Positions 1 through 7,343 of a DNA stretch of 22,128 nucleotides are shown one piece after another; positions within the stretch are counted from its first letter, which is position 1, and every line of letters starts with the position of its first letter. A program made the position numbers and the translations under genes. The stretch is from the NCBI GenBank assembly GCA_964415085.1, contig CAYPYI010000018.1, positions 1-22,128 on the forward strand, written 5' to 3'. A model generated the notes under the pieces. It was not told the origin of the DNA and did no database searches. It saw only the letters and a program-made list of their open reading frames with translations. This DNA comes from CAYPYI01 sp964415085. Lineage in GTDB: Bacteria > Bacillota > Clostridia > Tissierellales > Tissierellaceae.

Positions 1-55
1 CATTGGATGATTTTCGCCTTTACGAGCTTCGCTCATCTTTTTTCTTGTTTTAGCT

Positions 56-1453
56 ATGTTTTTGTTAATAGGGACTTTTCTTAGAGCTAAGGTAAAGGTT
101 TTCCAGAAGATATTTTTACCAGCTAGTGTGATTGGAGGATTTTTGCTTTTGTTTTTAGGACCAGTAGTTTGGGGAGAAAATTCTCCACTCCGAATATTAG
201 GAGTTAATATGGACTGGGTTAAGACATGGTCATTGCTTCCAGGTATATTAATAGTTCCTATATTTGCAGCAGTGCCACTTGGAATGTTAAGTGGAAGAAA
301 AAAACAAAGTGAAAGTGACAAGAAGGATAAAAAGAAAAACAAAAGAAATTTAGGGTTTATATTAGCAAGTTGTGGAATATTTACAAGTGTTCAGTACGTA
401 CAAACAGTTATAGGATTTGGTACAAATATAGTATATTCAAAATTTAATCCAAATAGTCTATATAGAACATTTGGATATGAACTTCCAAGCGGTTTTGTAG
501 GTGGACATGGTACTGCGGGGGCTGTAGGAAAAATACTTCAAGACTTTGGTATGGATTACTGGGAGATAGCTCAGGGTATAACAACAACAACAGCAACTGT
601 AGGATTAATTGGTGGTATGATTATAGGAATTATACTTATTAATATAGCAGCAAGAAAAGGAGAAACAGAAATACTTGATAATCCTGAGGATATTCCTGTA
701 GAACTGAAACAAGGGTTTACAAAAAATATTAAAAAACAAGAGTCTTTAGGAAGAGAAACTACATATTCATCTTCCATAGAAACAGTAACATTCCATTTAG
801 CAATTATATTACTTGGTGTTGCATGTGGATTTTACATGAGAAATATTTTACTTAGTGTAGGACTTGAAATTGCAGCAACTCTTCCAGTATGGTTTTATGG
901 ATTATTTTCAATGTTTATAATAGATTCGATAATAGCGAAATTAAACTTATCATTTTTAGTAGATTCAAAGGTTAAAGCAAGAATAACAGGAAGCATTAGT
1001 GATTTTGCAATAATATCAGCAATAGGAAGTGTCCCTATACAAGCAGTTATGACATATATTGTGCCAATTGTAATAATGTGTATATTAGGCTTTATATTAA
1101 CATATTTTCTTGTATTTAAACAGTATAAAAAATACTTTAATTCTAATGCTCCGTTTGAGCATGCGATAATAGCTTGGGGTTCTGCTACAGGGGTAATGAT
1201 AAATGGTATGATGCTTCTTAAAATATGTGATCCAAATTATGAAACACCAGCGCTTATGAATTTTTCTTTAGGTTTTTCATTAATGGGTATGTTAACTACA
1301 GTGGGAGCAATGATACAAATGCCAATACTTAAATCAGGAAGCACAATGAAAAATTTAATTTTAGGTGTTATCATGCTAATTTTCTATCAAATTTTAGGAT
1401 ATGTAGGCTATAAAATGATACAAAATAATACACAAGAAGAACAATTAGTTTAA
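56..1453 (+). CDS. GltS-family (ESS) sodium/solute symporter, 5' end disturbed
   Basis: This is a polytopic inner-membrane protein of the glutamate:sodium symporter family. Two stretches support this: LLIGTFLRAKVKVFQK near the start, matching the conserved end of helix 1, and GGHGTAGAVGK followed by the glycine-rich TVGLIGGMIIG segment. About ten further hydrophobic helices follow, and the length of about 465-480 aa fits the family. The ATG at 56 is in the middle of helix 1 and has no ribosome site, so it is probably not the real start. Frame 1 upstream reads WMIFAFTSFAHLF, and dropping one T from the run at 38-43 joins it cleanly to FLVLAMFLLIG. The gene therefore probably starts at 7 or before the window. 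The AbgB-like gene follows after 14 bp, so the two are likely one operon. The substrate is inferred to be a glutamate-containing compound rather than free glutamate. Confidence 0.8.
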   Translation: MFLLIGTFLRAKVKVFQKIFLPASVIGGFLLLFLGPVVWGENSPLRILGVNMDWVKTWSLLPGILIVPIFAAVPLGMLSGRKKQSESDKKDKKKNKRNLGFILASCGIFTSVQYVQTVIGFGTNIVYSKFNPNSLYRTFGYELPSGFVGGHGTAGAVGKILQDFGMDYWEIAQGITTTTATVGLIGGMIIGIILINIAARKGETEILDNPEDIPVELKQGFTKNIKKQESLGRETTYSSSIETVTFHLAIILLGVACGFYMRNILLSVGLEIAATLPVWFYGLFSMFIIDSIIAKLNLSFLVDSKVKARITGSISDFAIISAIGSVPIQAVMTYIVPIVIMCILGFILTYFLVFKQYKKYFNSNAPFEHAIIAWGSATGVMINGMMLLKICDPNYETPALMNFSLGFSLMGMLTTVGAMIQMPILKSGSTMKNLILGVIMLIFYQILGYVGYKMIQNNTQEEQLV

Positions 1454-1467
1454 CTAGGAGGAATATA

Positions 1468-2913
1468 ATGAATAAAAAAGGCATGGTAGAATATATAGAA
1501 AGTCAAAAAGACATTCTGACAGATTTAAGTGATAAAATATGGGAATACTCAGAAACAGCTTTTGAAGAACATAAATCAATGGAAGCTATGATAAGCGTTT
1601 TAGAGGATTATGGATTTAAAATAGAAAGAAATGTGGGAAATATAGAAACAGCATTTACAGCAAGCTATGGTAGTGGTTATCCTAGAATAGGTATTTTAGG
1701 TGAATATGACGCACTATCAGGACTTAGTCAAACTGCTAATGAATTTGAGAAAAAATTAAATAAAGATCAAGAAAATACTAATGGTCATGGATGTGGACAT
1801 AACTTACTTGGAGTAGGTTCCATGGCAGGAGCAATAGGTGCTAAGAAATACTTAGAAGAAAATAACTTAGATGGAGAAATAATATTCTTTGGTTGTCCTG
1901 CTGAAGAAGGTGGATCAGGAAAAACATTTATGGTAAGAGATGGTGTATTTGATGGTGTAGATGCATGTCTATCATGGCATCCTGGAAACTATAACTTAGT
2001 TTGGACAGGAAGTACTCTTGCAAATTATCAAGTATACTTTAGATTTAAAGGAAGAAGTGCTCATGCAGCAGCAAATCCAGACCAAGGAAGAAGTGCTCTT
2101 GATGCAGTACAGCTTATGAATATGGGAGTAGAATTTTTAAGAGAGCATGTAGTACAAGATGCTAGAATACATTATGCAATAACTGACTCAGGAGGATTCT
2201 CACCAAATGTTATACCTGCAAGTGCAGAAGTACTATATTTAATGAGAGCTCCTAAAAATTATCAAGTAGAAGATATTTATAGAAGAATAACAAATATAGC
2301 AAAAGGTGCAGCACTAATGACTGAAACAGAAGTTGAAGTTGACTTTGTTAAGGCATGTTCTGAACTTGTACCAAATAAAGCTATAGAAGAAGTTTTACAT
2401 GCAAATATGACAGAAATAGGATATCCTGAATTATCAAGTGAAGATAAGGATATGTTAAAAAGATATAGAGATACAATTAATGTAGATCAAGATGAACTGG
2501 AAATGTTCTTAAACTTTGCTAAACAACCAGAACAAAAAGCATTCTTAAAAAGTTATATAGAAAAACCATATAATGATTTTATCATGCCACATGTACACAC
2601 AAGTATGCCAATGCCAGGATCAACTGATGTTGGGGATGTTAGTAATGTATGTCCTACATCACAAATAATGGTAATGACACTTGCATCAAATACTCCAGGA
2701 CATTCATGGCAAGTAGTTGCTCAAGGAAAAAGTAATGTTGCACATAATGGAATGATTTATGCAGGAAAAGTATTAGCTTCAAGTGCAATAGATCTATTTG
2801 AAAATACAGAAAAAATAGAAAAAGCAAAATTAGAATTAAAAGAAAAACTAGGATCTAGAGGATATAAAAATCCTATTCCAAAAGATGTAGTACCTAGAAG
2901 TATAAGTAAATAA
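1468..2913 (+). CDS. AbgB-like M20 family metallo-amidohydrolase
   Basis: A 481-residue zinc-dependent amidohydrolase of peptidase family M20, the same length as E. coli AbgB, which cleaves p-aminobenzoyl-glutamate. Visible metal-site motifs are GEYDAL (D81), GHGCGHN (H107, H111), CPAEEGG (E146, E147) and SWHPG (H171). The C-terminal part carries STDVGDVSNVCPT and NTPGHSWQ, characteristic of the AbgB subgroup rather than of general M20 acylases. The start has AGGAGG at 1457-1462, five bases before the ATG. There is no AbgA-like partner; instead the gene follows a GltS-type transporter, which suggests uptake and cytoplasmic hydrolysis of an N-acyl- or aminobenzoyl-glutamate-like amide. The AbgB-type assignment is firm; the substrate is inferred. 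Confidence 0.85.
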   Translation: MNKKGMVEYIESQKDILTDLSDKIWEYSETAFEEHKSMEAMISVLEDYGFKIERNVGNIETAFTASYGSGYPRIGILGEYDALSGLSQTANEFEKKLNKDQENTNGHGCGHNLLGVGSMAGAIGAKKYLEENNLDGEIIFFGCPAEEGGSGKTFMVRDGVFDGVDACLSWHPGNYNLVWTGSTLANYQVYFRFKGRSAHAAANPDQGRSALDAVQLMNMGVEFLREHVVQDARIHYAITDSGGFSPNVIPASAEVLYLMRAPKNYQVEDIYRRITNIAKGAALMTETEVEVDFVKACSELVPNKAIEEVLHANMTEIGYPELSSEDKDMLKRYRDTINVDQDELEMFLNFAKQPEQKAFLKSYIEKPYNDFIMPHVHTSMPMPGSTDVGDVSNVCPTSQIMVMTLASNTPGHSWQVVAQGKSNVAHNGMIYAGKVLASSAIDLFENTEKIEKAKLELKEKLGSRGYKNPIPKDVVPRSISK

Positions 2914-2920
2914 AATAAAA

Positions 2921-2966
2921 AAAACCTTACAATTAATAGGAATATATAAATTGTAAGGTTTTATTT
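2921..2966 (+). terminator. Intrinsic terminator after the AbgB-like gene
   Basis: A perfect 14-bp inverted repeat, 2921-2934 with 2949-2962 (AAAACCTTACAATT and its complement), with a 14-nt loop. The 3' arm ends in TTTT followed by ATTT. It lies 8 bp past the stop codon and ends the symporter/amidohydrolase operon. Confidence 0.8.
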
Positions 2967-3082
2967 AAATATATTTAACCTATGTTTACTATTATAAACA
3001 TGGGTATATAGAAAGTAGAATGGTTTTTATACTTTTAGAGTAAATATTTAATATTTTAAGAAAATTTCTAGCTCTTCATATT

Positions 3083-3130
3083 ATAAAACAAACTCCAAAG
3101 CAAAAATTAAAGCTTTGGGGTTTGTTTTAT
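3083..3130 (+). terminator. Second intrinsic terminator upstream of tmk
   Basis: A 19-bp stem, 3083-3101 with 3112-3130, with a single G-T wobble and a 10-nt loop. The 3' arm has the T-rich run TTTGTTTTAT. It lies about 120 bp after the first terminator, so it may be a back-up or may end a short untranslated transcript. Confidence 0.65.
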
Positions 3131-3189
3131 CTAAAATATATAATTAGTCATAAATATTACTTATAATAGAAAAATAAGCGAATATGTTG

Positions 3190-3195
3190 TATAAT
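3190..3195 (+). promoter_or_regulatory. Probable -10 box of the tmk operon
   Basis: A perfect TATAAT lies 32 bp upstream of the tmk start and downstream of the terminator hairpin. No good TTGACA is seen at the right spacing, so the call rests on the -10 element and position only. Confidence 0.4.
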
Positions 3196-3226
3196 TGGTA
3201 TAAATAAACATAAGGGAGTGCAATTT

Positions 3227-3844
3227 GTGAGAGGAAAATTTATAACTTTAGAAGGACCAGATGGCTCTGGTAAGTCTACAATGTTAAAACTTATAGAAGA
3301 GTACCTAAAGGATAATAAAATAGATTACATTACTAGCAGAGAGCCTGGTGGGACTAAAATAGGCGAAGATATAAGAAAGATTATTTTAGATGTTAATAAT
3401 AAGAATATGTCAAATGAAACAGAAGCACTTTTATATGCAGCAAGTAGAGCACAGCATGTTAGTGAGAAAATACTTCCTGCTATAGAAGAAGGTAAACTAG
3501 TACTTTGTGATAGATTCCTACTTTCAAGTCTTGCATACCAAGGAGTAGGAAGAGATTTAGGAATAGATGAGGTAAAACTTATTAATGATTTTGGAACAAA
3601 GGGTTTAGTACCTGATTTAATACTTTTTTTCCACGTAGATCCAGAAGTAACTCTTATGAGAAAAACTAAAAATCTAGGTGGAGATAGATTAGAACAAGAA
3701 GGTGTAAATTTCCACAATAAGGTATATAATGGATACATGGAACTTTTAGATAAATATCCAGAAAATATAGAAGTAATAGATGCTACAAAACCAATTGATG
3801 AAGTTTTAGAGCAAGCTTTAAGTAAAATACAAAAAATAATATAA
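3227..3844 (+). CDS. tmk: Thymidylate kinase
   Basis: Phosphorylates dTMP to dTDP in the cytoplasm for DNA synthesis. The P-loop LEGPDGSGKST is at residues 8-18, followed by SREPGGT, the DR motif in LCDRFLLSSLAYQG, and a GGDRLEQ segment near the lid region. At 205 aa the length is normal. I chose the GTG at 3227: AAGGGAG at 3212-3218 lies 8 bases before it and the protein then begins MRGKFITLEG, whereas the GTG at 3218 overlaps that ribosome site. As in B. subtilis, the gene heads a cluster with darA, holB, ricT and rsmI. Confidence 0.93.
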   Translation: MRGKFITLEGPDGSGKSTMLKLIEEYLKDNKIDYITSREPGGTKIGEDIRKIILDVNNKNMSNETEALLYAASRAQHVSEKILPAIEEGKLVLCDRFLLSSLAYQGVGRDLGIDEVKLINDFGTKGLVPDLILFFHVDPEVTLMRKTKNLGGDRLEQEGVNFHNKVYNGYMELLDKYPENIEVIDATKPIDEVLEQALSKIQKII

Positions 3845-3861
3845 CCAGGGAGGTTTTATTT

Positions 3862-4188
3862 ATGAAGATGATCATTGCTATAGTTCAAGACCAAGATGCA
3901 CCAAGTTTAATTGAGGATTTAACTAAGAATAGATTTAGAATTACGAAATTATCATCTACAGGTGGTTTCTTAAAGGCAGGAAATAGTACTCTTTTACTAG
4001 GGGTTGACGAAGATAAAGTAGATGAAGCAATAAAAATAATAGAAAGAAACTGTAAAACAAGAGAAATAACTACATCCTTAATGTCATCAGGAATGCCGGG
4101 AGATACATACATTCCATATCCAGTAGAAGTAAAAGTTGGTGGAGCAACACTGTTTATGTTAGATGTAGATGAGTTTATTAGAATTTAG
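3862..4188 (+). CDS. darA: Cyclic-di-AMP receptor DarA/PstA (YaaQ family)
   Basis: A PII-like trimeric signalling protein that binds cyclic di-AMP; its output partner is unknown. The 108-aa sequence matches the family along its whole length: an MKMIIAIVQDQD start, RITKLSSTGGFLKAGNSTLLLG in the middle, and the PGDTYIPYPVEVKVGGATLF end typical of DarA. Residues reported to touch the nucleotide in PstA/DarA structures (R26, T28, G35, F36, N41, G47; recalled from memory) are all present. AGGGAGG at 3847-3853 supports the start. It is followed 11 bp later by a second, shorter paralogue. Confidence 0.92.
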   Translation: MKMIIAIVQDQDAPSLIEDLTKNRFRITKLSSTGGFLKAGNSTLLLGVDEDKVDEAIKIIERNCKTREITTSLMSSGMPGDTYIPYPVEVKVGGATLFMLDVDEFIRI

Positions 4189-4199
4189 GAGGTTTTACA

Positions 4200-4484
4200 A
4201 TGAAACTTATTATAGGAATAATACAAGATGAATATATAAATAAATTACTAAGAGTCCTAATGGAAAAAAGAGTAAGAACAACAAAACTTGCATCAAGCGG
4301 AGGATTCTTAAAATCAGGTAGTACAACTCTACTTATGGGAGTAAAAGAAGAAGAAAAAGAAGAAGTAATAGAATTAATTAGAAGTATTTGTACAAGTACA
4401 AAACATGAAAAAGATGGACAAGAAGTTGTTGTAGGTGGAGCCAACTTATTCATTCTAGATGTAGATCAATTTGTACGTTTATAG
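4200..4484 (+). CDS. Second DarA-like protein, shortened loop
   Basis: A 94-aa paralogue of the preceding gene. The N-terminal half is conserved (MKLIIGIIQDE, RTTKLASSGGFLKSGSTTLLMG), but the segment that carries GDTYIPYPVEV in DarA is missing. After the acidic, lysine-rich stretch at residues 49-75 the chain goes straight to EVVVGGANLFILDVDQF. Asn41 of DarA is Ser here, while R26, T28, G35, F36 and G47 are kept. AGGAGG at 4187-4192 overlaps the upstream stop codon, so the two genes are translated in series. It may form mixed trimers with DarA or sense another ligand; neither can be decided from sequence. Confidence 0.85.
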   Translation: MKLIIGIIQDEYINKLLRVLMEKRVRTTKLASSGGFLKSGSTTLLMGVKEEEKEEVIELIRSICTSTKHEKDGQEVVVGGANLFILDVDQFVRL

Positions 4485-4496
4485 GTGAGTAAAATT

Positions 4497-5474
4497 ATGA
4501 GTTTTGATCAAATAATAGGTCATAGTAGAAGTATTAACTTATTACAAAAATCTATTGAAAATAATTCAATTAGTCATAGCTATTTATTTGAAGGTGAAGA
4601 TGGAATAGGAAAAAAATTAGTAGCTAAGATTTTTGCAAAAACTCTACTATGTAAAGAAGGACAAACTACACCTTGTAACAAATGTAGTTCATGTAGAAAA
4701 ATAGATAATGACTCTCATCCAGACTTAATAATCATAAGTCCTGAAAAAGGAATGATTAGAAAGCCACAAATAGATGAGATGATTAAAAATGCAACAAAAT
4801 TACCTTTTGAATCTGAAAGAAAGATTTTTATTATAGATGATAGTCACACTATGAATATTGAAAGTAAGAATGCAATATTAAAAACACTGGAAGAACCTGC
4901 AAGCTTTATAAACATAATACTTATAAGTTCAAATCCAGATAATTTACTACCTACAATACTATCTAGAGTAGAAAGTATTAAATTCTTTCCAATAAAAATA
5001 GAGGAAATAGAAAAATATCTAACTAATAATTATAAGTTAGATGATAATAAGGCAAAATTTATAGCAAGATTTACCAAAGGTGCAATAGGAAAATGTATAA
5101 CTACTGCAGAAGATGAATCTTTTTTTGAAAACAGAGATGTAGTAATAGATATTATTATTAGTTTAATAAATGGTGATTTATCTAAAGCTTTTAGCAGTAA
5201 CGATTTTTTTGATGAAAACAAAGAAAATATAGATGAAATTTTAGATATATTTACTTATTTTTTTAGAGATATTTTAATATATAAAAACCTTCAAAATACT
5301 GATTTAATTGTAAACGTGGACAAAGAAGACATACTAGATCAAGCTATGTTCTTAGAAGATAGAAAAATTAATGAAGTAATTCAAAGTATAGAAGAAACTA
5401 AAATAAATATAAAGAGAAATATCAATTTTCAACTTGCTATAGAAGTGATGTTACTCAATATAGGGGGAAAATAA
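4497..5474 (+). CDS. holB: DNA polymerase III, delta prime subunit
   Basis: Part of the clamp-loader complex that loads the beta clamp at the replication fork. From the ATG at 4497 the protein has 325 aa: FDQIIGH at the start, a Walker A-like GEDGIGKK (33-40), a zinc module with cysteines 52, 60, 63 and 66, and an ILKTLEEP...LLPTILSRVE sensor segment. The Walker A Ser/Thr is Lys, as expected for a subunit that need not hydrolyse ATP. AGGTGAG at 4483-4489 is 7 bases before ATG 4497; the in-frame GTG at 4485 lies inside that ribosome site, so the later start is preferred. The stop overlaps the ricT start (TAATG). Confidence 0.93.
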   Translation: MSFDQIIGHSRSINLLQKSIENNSISHSYLFEGEDGIGKKLVAKIFAKTLLCKEGQTTPCNKCSSCRKIDNDSHPDLIIISPEKGMIRKPQIDEMIKNATKLPFESERKIFIIDDSHTMNIESKNAILKTLEEPASFINIILISSNPDNLLPTILSRVESIKFFPIKIEEIEKYLTNNYKLDDNKAKFIARFTKGAIGKCITTAEDESFFENRDVVIDIIISLINGDLSKAFSSNDFFDENKENIDEILDIFTYFFRDILIYKNLQNTDLIVNVDKEDILDQAMFLEDRKINEVIQSIEETKINIKRNINFQLAIEVMLLNIGGK

Positions 5475-6289
5475 TGGTAAAAGTAGTAGGTGTAAGATTT
5501 AAAAAAGCGGGAAAGATATACTACTTCGATCCTGTTGATATAGATATAAATTTAAATGATGAAGTACTTGTAGAAACAGCAAGAGGTATGGAATATGGTA
5601 CTGTTGTTATATCACCTAGATATATTGACAAGTCAGAAATGGTAGCAGCACTAAAACCAGTATTAAGACTTGCTACAGAAGAAGATAGACAAATTCATTT
5701 AGACAACAAACAAAGAGCAAAAGAAGCACTTGAAATATGCTCTGAAAAAATACAAGAGCACAATTTAGAAATGAAGATAATAGATGTAGAATATACATTT
5801 GATAATAATAAATTAATATTTTACTTTACAGCCGATGGAAGAATAGACTTTAGAGACTTAGTTAAAGACCTTGCAAGCATATTTAGAACTAGAATAGAAT
5901 TAAGACAAATAGGTGTAAGAGACGAAGCTAAGATGCTTGGAGGATTAGGTCCATGTGGAAGAATGTGCTGTTGTAATAGGTTTTTAGGAGAGTTTGAGCC
6001 TGTAAGTATAAAAATGGCCAAAGAACAAGAATTATCCTTAAATCCATGTAAAATATCTGGAATATGCGGAAGACTTATGTGCTGTTTAAAATATGAACAA
6101 GACACATATGAAGAAATCTTAGAATATATGCCAAATATAGGCCAAAGTGTAAAAACTCCAGATGGTACAGGAGTAATAGTTTCAACTCACACACTTTTAG
6201 AAAAAGTTAAAGTAAGAGTAAAGCTTAAAGATGACACGGAAGACATTATAGATTACGATTTAAAAGATATTGATATATTAAAAAAATAA
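5474..6289 (+). CDS. ricT: RicT (YaaT), PSP1-domain Fe-S protein
   Basis: A member of the PSP1 family. In B. subtilis RicT joins RicA and RicF in a complex that carries [4Fe-4S] clusters and helps RNase Y process mRNA. The 271-aa protein has the diagnostic cysteine-rich block GGLGPCGRMCCCNRF (cysteines 161, 165, 166, 167) and a second group at 192, 198, 203 and 204, then a C-terminal beta-rich region. It overlaps holB by one base, so translation is coupled. The next gene is a ferredoxin rather than yabA. Confidence 0.92.
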   Translation: MVKVVGVRFKKAGKIYYFDPVDIDINLNDEVLVETARGMEYGTVVISPRYIDKSEMVAALKPVLRLATEEDRQIHLDNKQRAKEALEICSEKIQEHNLEMKIIDVEYTFDNNKLIFYFTADGRIDFRDLVKDLASIFRTRIELRQIGVRDEAKMLGGLGPCGRMCCCNRFLGEFEPVSIKMAKEQELSLNPCKISGICGRLMCCLKYEQDTYEEILEYMPNIGQSVKTPDGTGVIVSTHTLLEKVKVRVKLKDDTEDIIDYDLKDIDILKK

Positions 6290-6376
6290 ATATTTTTTTA
6301 AAAAGTAAAAATAGGCTTTAAATATTTTAAATTATCTGTTAATATAGATACAGGAAGGTTGTGGAGGTGAATATAA

Positions 6377-6544
6377 ATGGCATACGTAATAGATGATTCT
6401 TGTATAGCATGTGGATCATGCATATCTGAATGTCCAGTTGATGCAATATCAGAAGGAGATGTATATTCAATAGATGCAGATGCTTGTATAGATTGTGGAG
6501 CATGTGCTGAAGTTTGTCCAACTGAGGCAATTCACGCTGAGTAA
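6377..6544 (+). CDS. 2[4Fe-4S] clostridial-type ferredoxin
   Basis: A 55-residue electron carrier. Two classical motifs are seen: CIACGSCISECP (cysteines 9, 12, 15, 19) and CIDCGACAEVCP (37, 40, 43, 47). All eight ligands are present, both motifs end in the usual Pro, and the acidic composition is typical. GGAGGTGA at 6363-6370 gives a strong ribosome site six bases before the ATG. It lies 87 bp after ricT and is followed by an intrinsic terminator, so it may be the last gene of the tmk operon. A separate promoter in the AT-rich gap (TAATAT near 6340) is possible but weak. Confidence 0.95.
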   Translation: MAYVIDDSCIACGSCISECPVDAISEGDVYSIDADACIDCGACAEVCPTEAIHAE

Positions 6545-6565
6545 TACATATTCAGAATAATGAAT

Positions 6566-6600
6566 AAAAGAGACCTGTATAGGTCTCTTTTAATTTGTTT
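6566..6600 (+). terminator. Intrinsic terminator after the ferredoxin gene
   Basis: A perfect 11-bp stem, 6566-6576 with 6581-6591 (AAAAGAGACCT and its complement), with a GTAT loop and a T-rich tail. It separates the ferredoxin from the methyltransferase gene and rules out an upstream start for the latter. Confidence 0.88.
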
Positions 6601-6625
6601 AAAAATAAGAAAAAGAGGTGTTTAT

Positions 6626-7333
6626 ATGACAATGGATTTAGTGCCTGGTACAAATTATTATATTAAACAGAAAAAAGATAACTTTTCATATGGTATAGAT
6701 GCTATTTTACTTTCAAGTATAGTTAAGGGAAAAGGTAAAGTACTAGACCTAGGAACTGGTACAGGTATAATTCCAATAAGACTTGCAGGAATAAGAAATT
6801 TTGATAAAATTTTTGGTGTAGAGATTCAAGAAGATGTATTTAATTTAGCTAAAGAAAATATAGAGCATAATAACTTACAAGAAAAAGTAACTATAGTAAA
6901 TGAAGATATTAAAAACTTACTAAATGTCTTTGAAAAATCATCTTTTGACGTAATAGTTTCAAATCCACCATATATGAAAAAAGATAGTGCTATAATAAAT
7001 GAAGAAGAGAATTTTGCTATTTCTAGGCATGAAGTAAAGTGTACTTTTGAAGATATTTCCTATGTAGTTGGTAAATTACTAAAACCAAAAGGAAAGTTTT
7101 ACTTAATACACAGACCAAATAGATTAGTAGATATATTTTATTTCATGCGTAAAAATAATATAGAACCTAAAAGAGTAAGAATGATTCAACCAAATGATAA
7201 AAAGGCTGCCAATTTAGTTTTAGTAGAAGGTATTAGAGATGGAAATATTGATTTAATTGTTGAGAAGCCATTACTGGTATATGATAAGGAAAATAAATAT
7301 ACTGAAGAAATACTTAAAATGTATGAAGGATAA
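6626..7333 (+). CDS. TrmN6/YabB-type N6-adenine methyltransferase
   Basis: A class I SAM-dependent methyltransferase of the tRNA1(Val) m6A37 (TrmN6, YabB) family. Motif I is VLDLGTGTGIIPIRLA (residues 39-54), the acidic end of strand 2 is GVEIQ, and the catalytic NPPY is at 113-116, which marks amino-group methylation. I chose the ATG at 6626 (235 aa), preceded by GAGGTG; the upstream in-frame ATG at 6560 lies before the terminator hairpin and cannot be right. It is followed 10 bp later by rsmI, the same pairing as B. subtilis yabB and yabC. The exact tRNA target is inferred from the family. Confidence 0.88.
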   Translation: MTMDLVPGTNYYIKQKKDNFSYGIDAILLSSIVKGKGKVLDLGTGTGIIPIRLAGIRNFDKIFGVEIQEDVFNLAKENIEHNNLQEKVTIVNEDIKNLLNVFEKSSFDVIVSNPPYMKKDSAIINEEENFAISRHEVKCTFEDISYVVGKLLKPKGKFYLIHRPNRLVDIFYFMRKNNIEPKRVRMIQPNDKKAANLVLVEGIRDGNIDLIVEKPLLVYDKENKYTEEILKMYEG

Positions 7334-7343
7334 AGGTGATAAA

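Larger units (their letters stand above)
2914..3226 (+). other. Intergenic region with three hairpins and a promoter
   Basis: No coding sequence is seen. The stretch holds a 14-bp terminator stem (2921-2962), a 10-bp hairpin with one wobble pair (2979-2988 with 2995-3004), a 19-bp terminator stem (3083-3130) and a TATAAT box upstream of tmk (3190-3195). The piece between the terminators is about 120 nt with no sign of a protein. Confidence 0.6.

Noticed and set aside
6560..6625. An earlier start for the TrmN6-like gene
   Set aside because: It would translate through the terminator hairpin of the ferredoxin gene; ATG 6626 has its own ribosome site.
7257..7343. A 29-codon N-terminal extension of RsmI overlapping the methyltransferase
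   Set aside because: The extension is out-of-frame reading of the upstream gene; AAGGTGAT lies right before ATG 7344.
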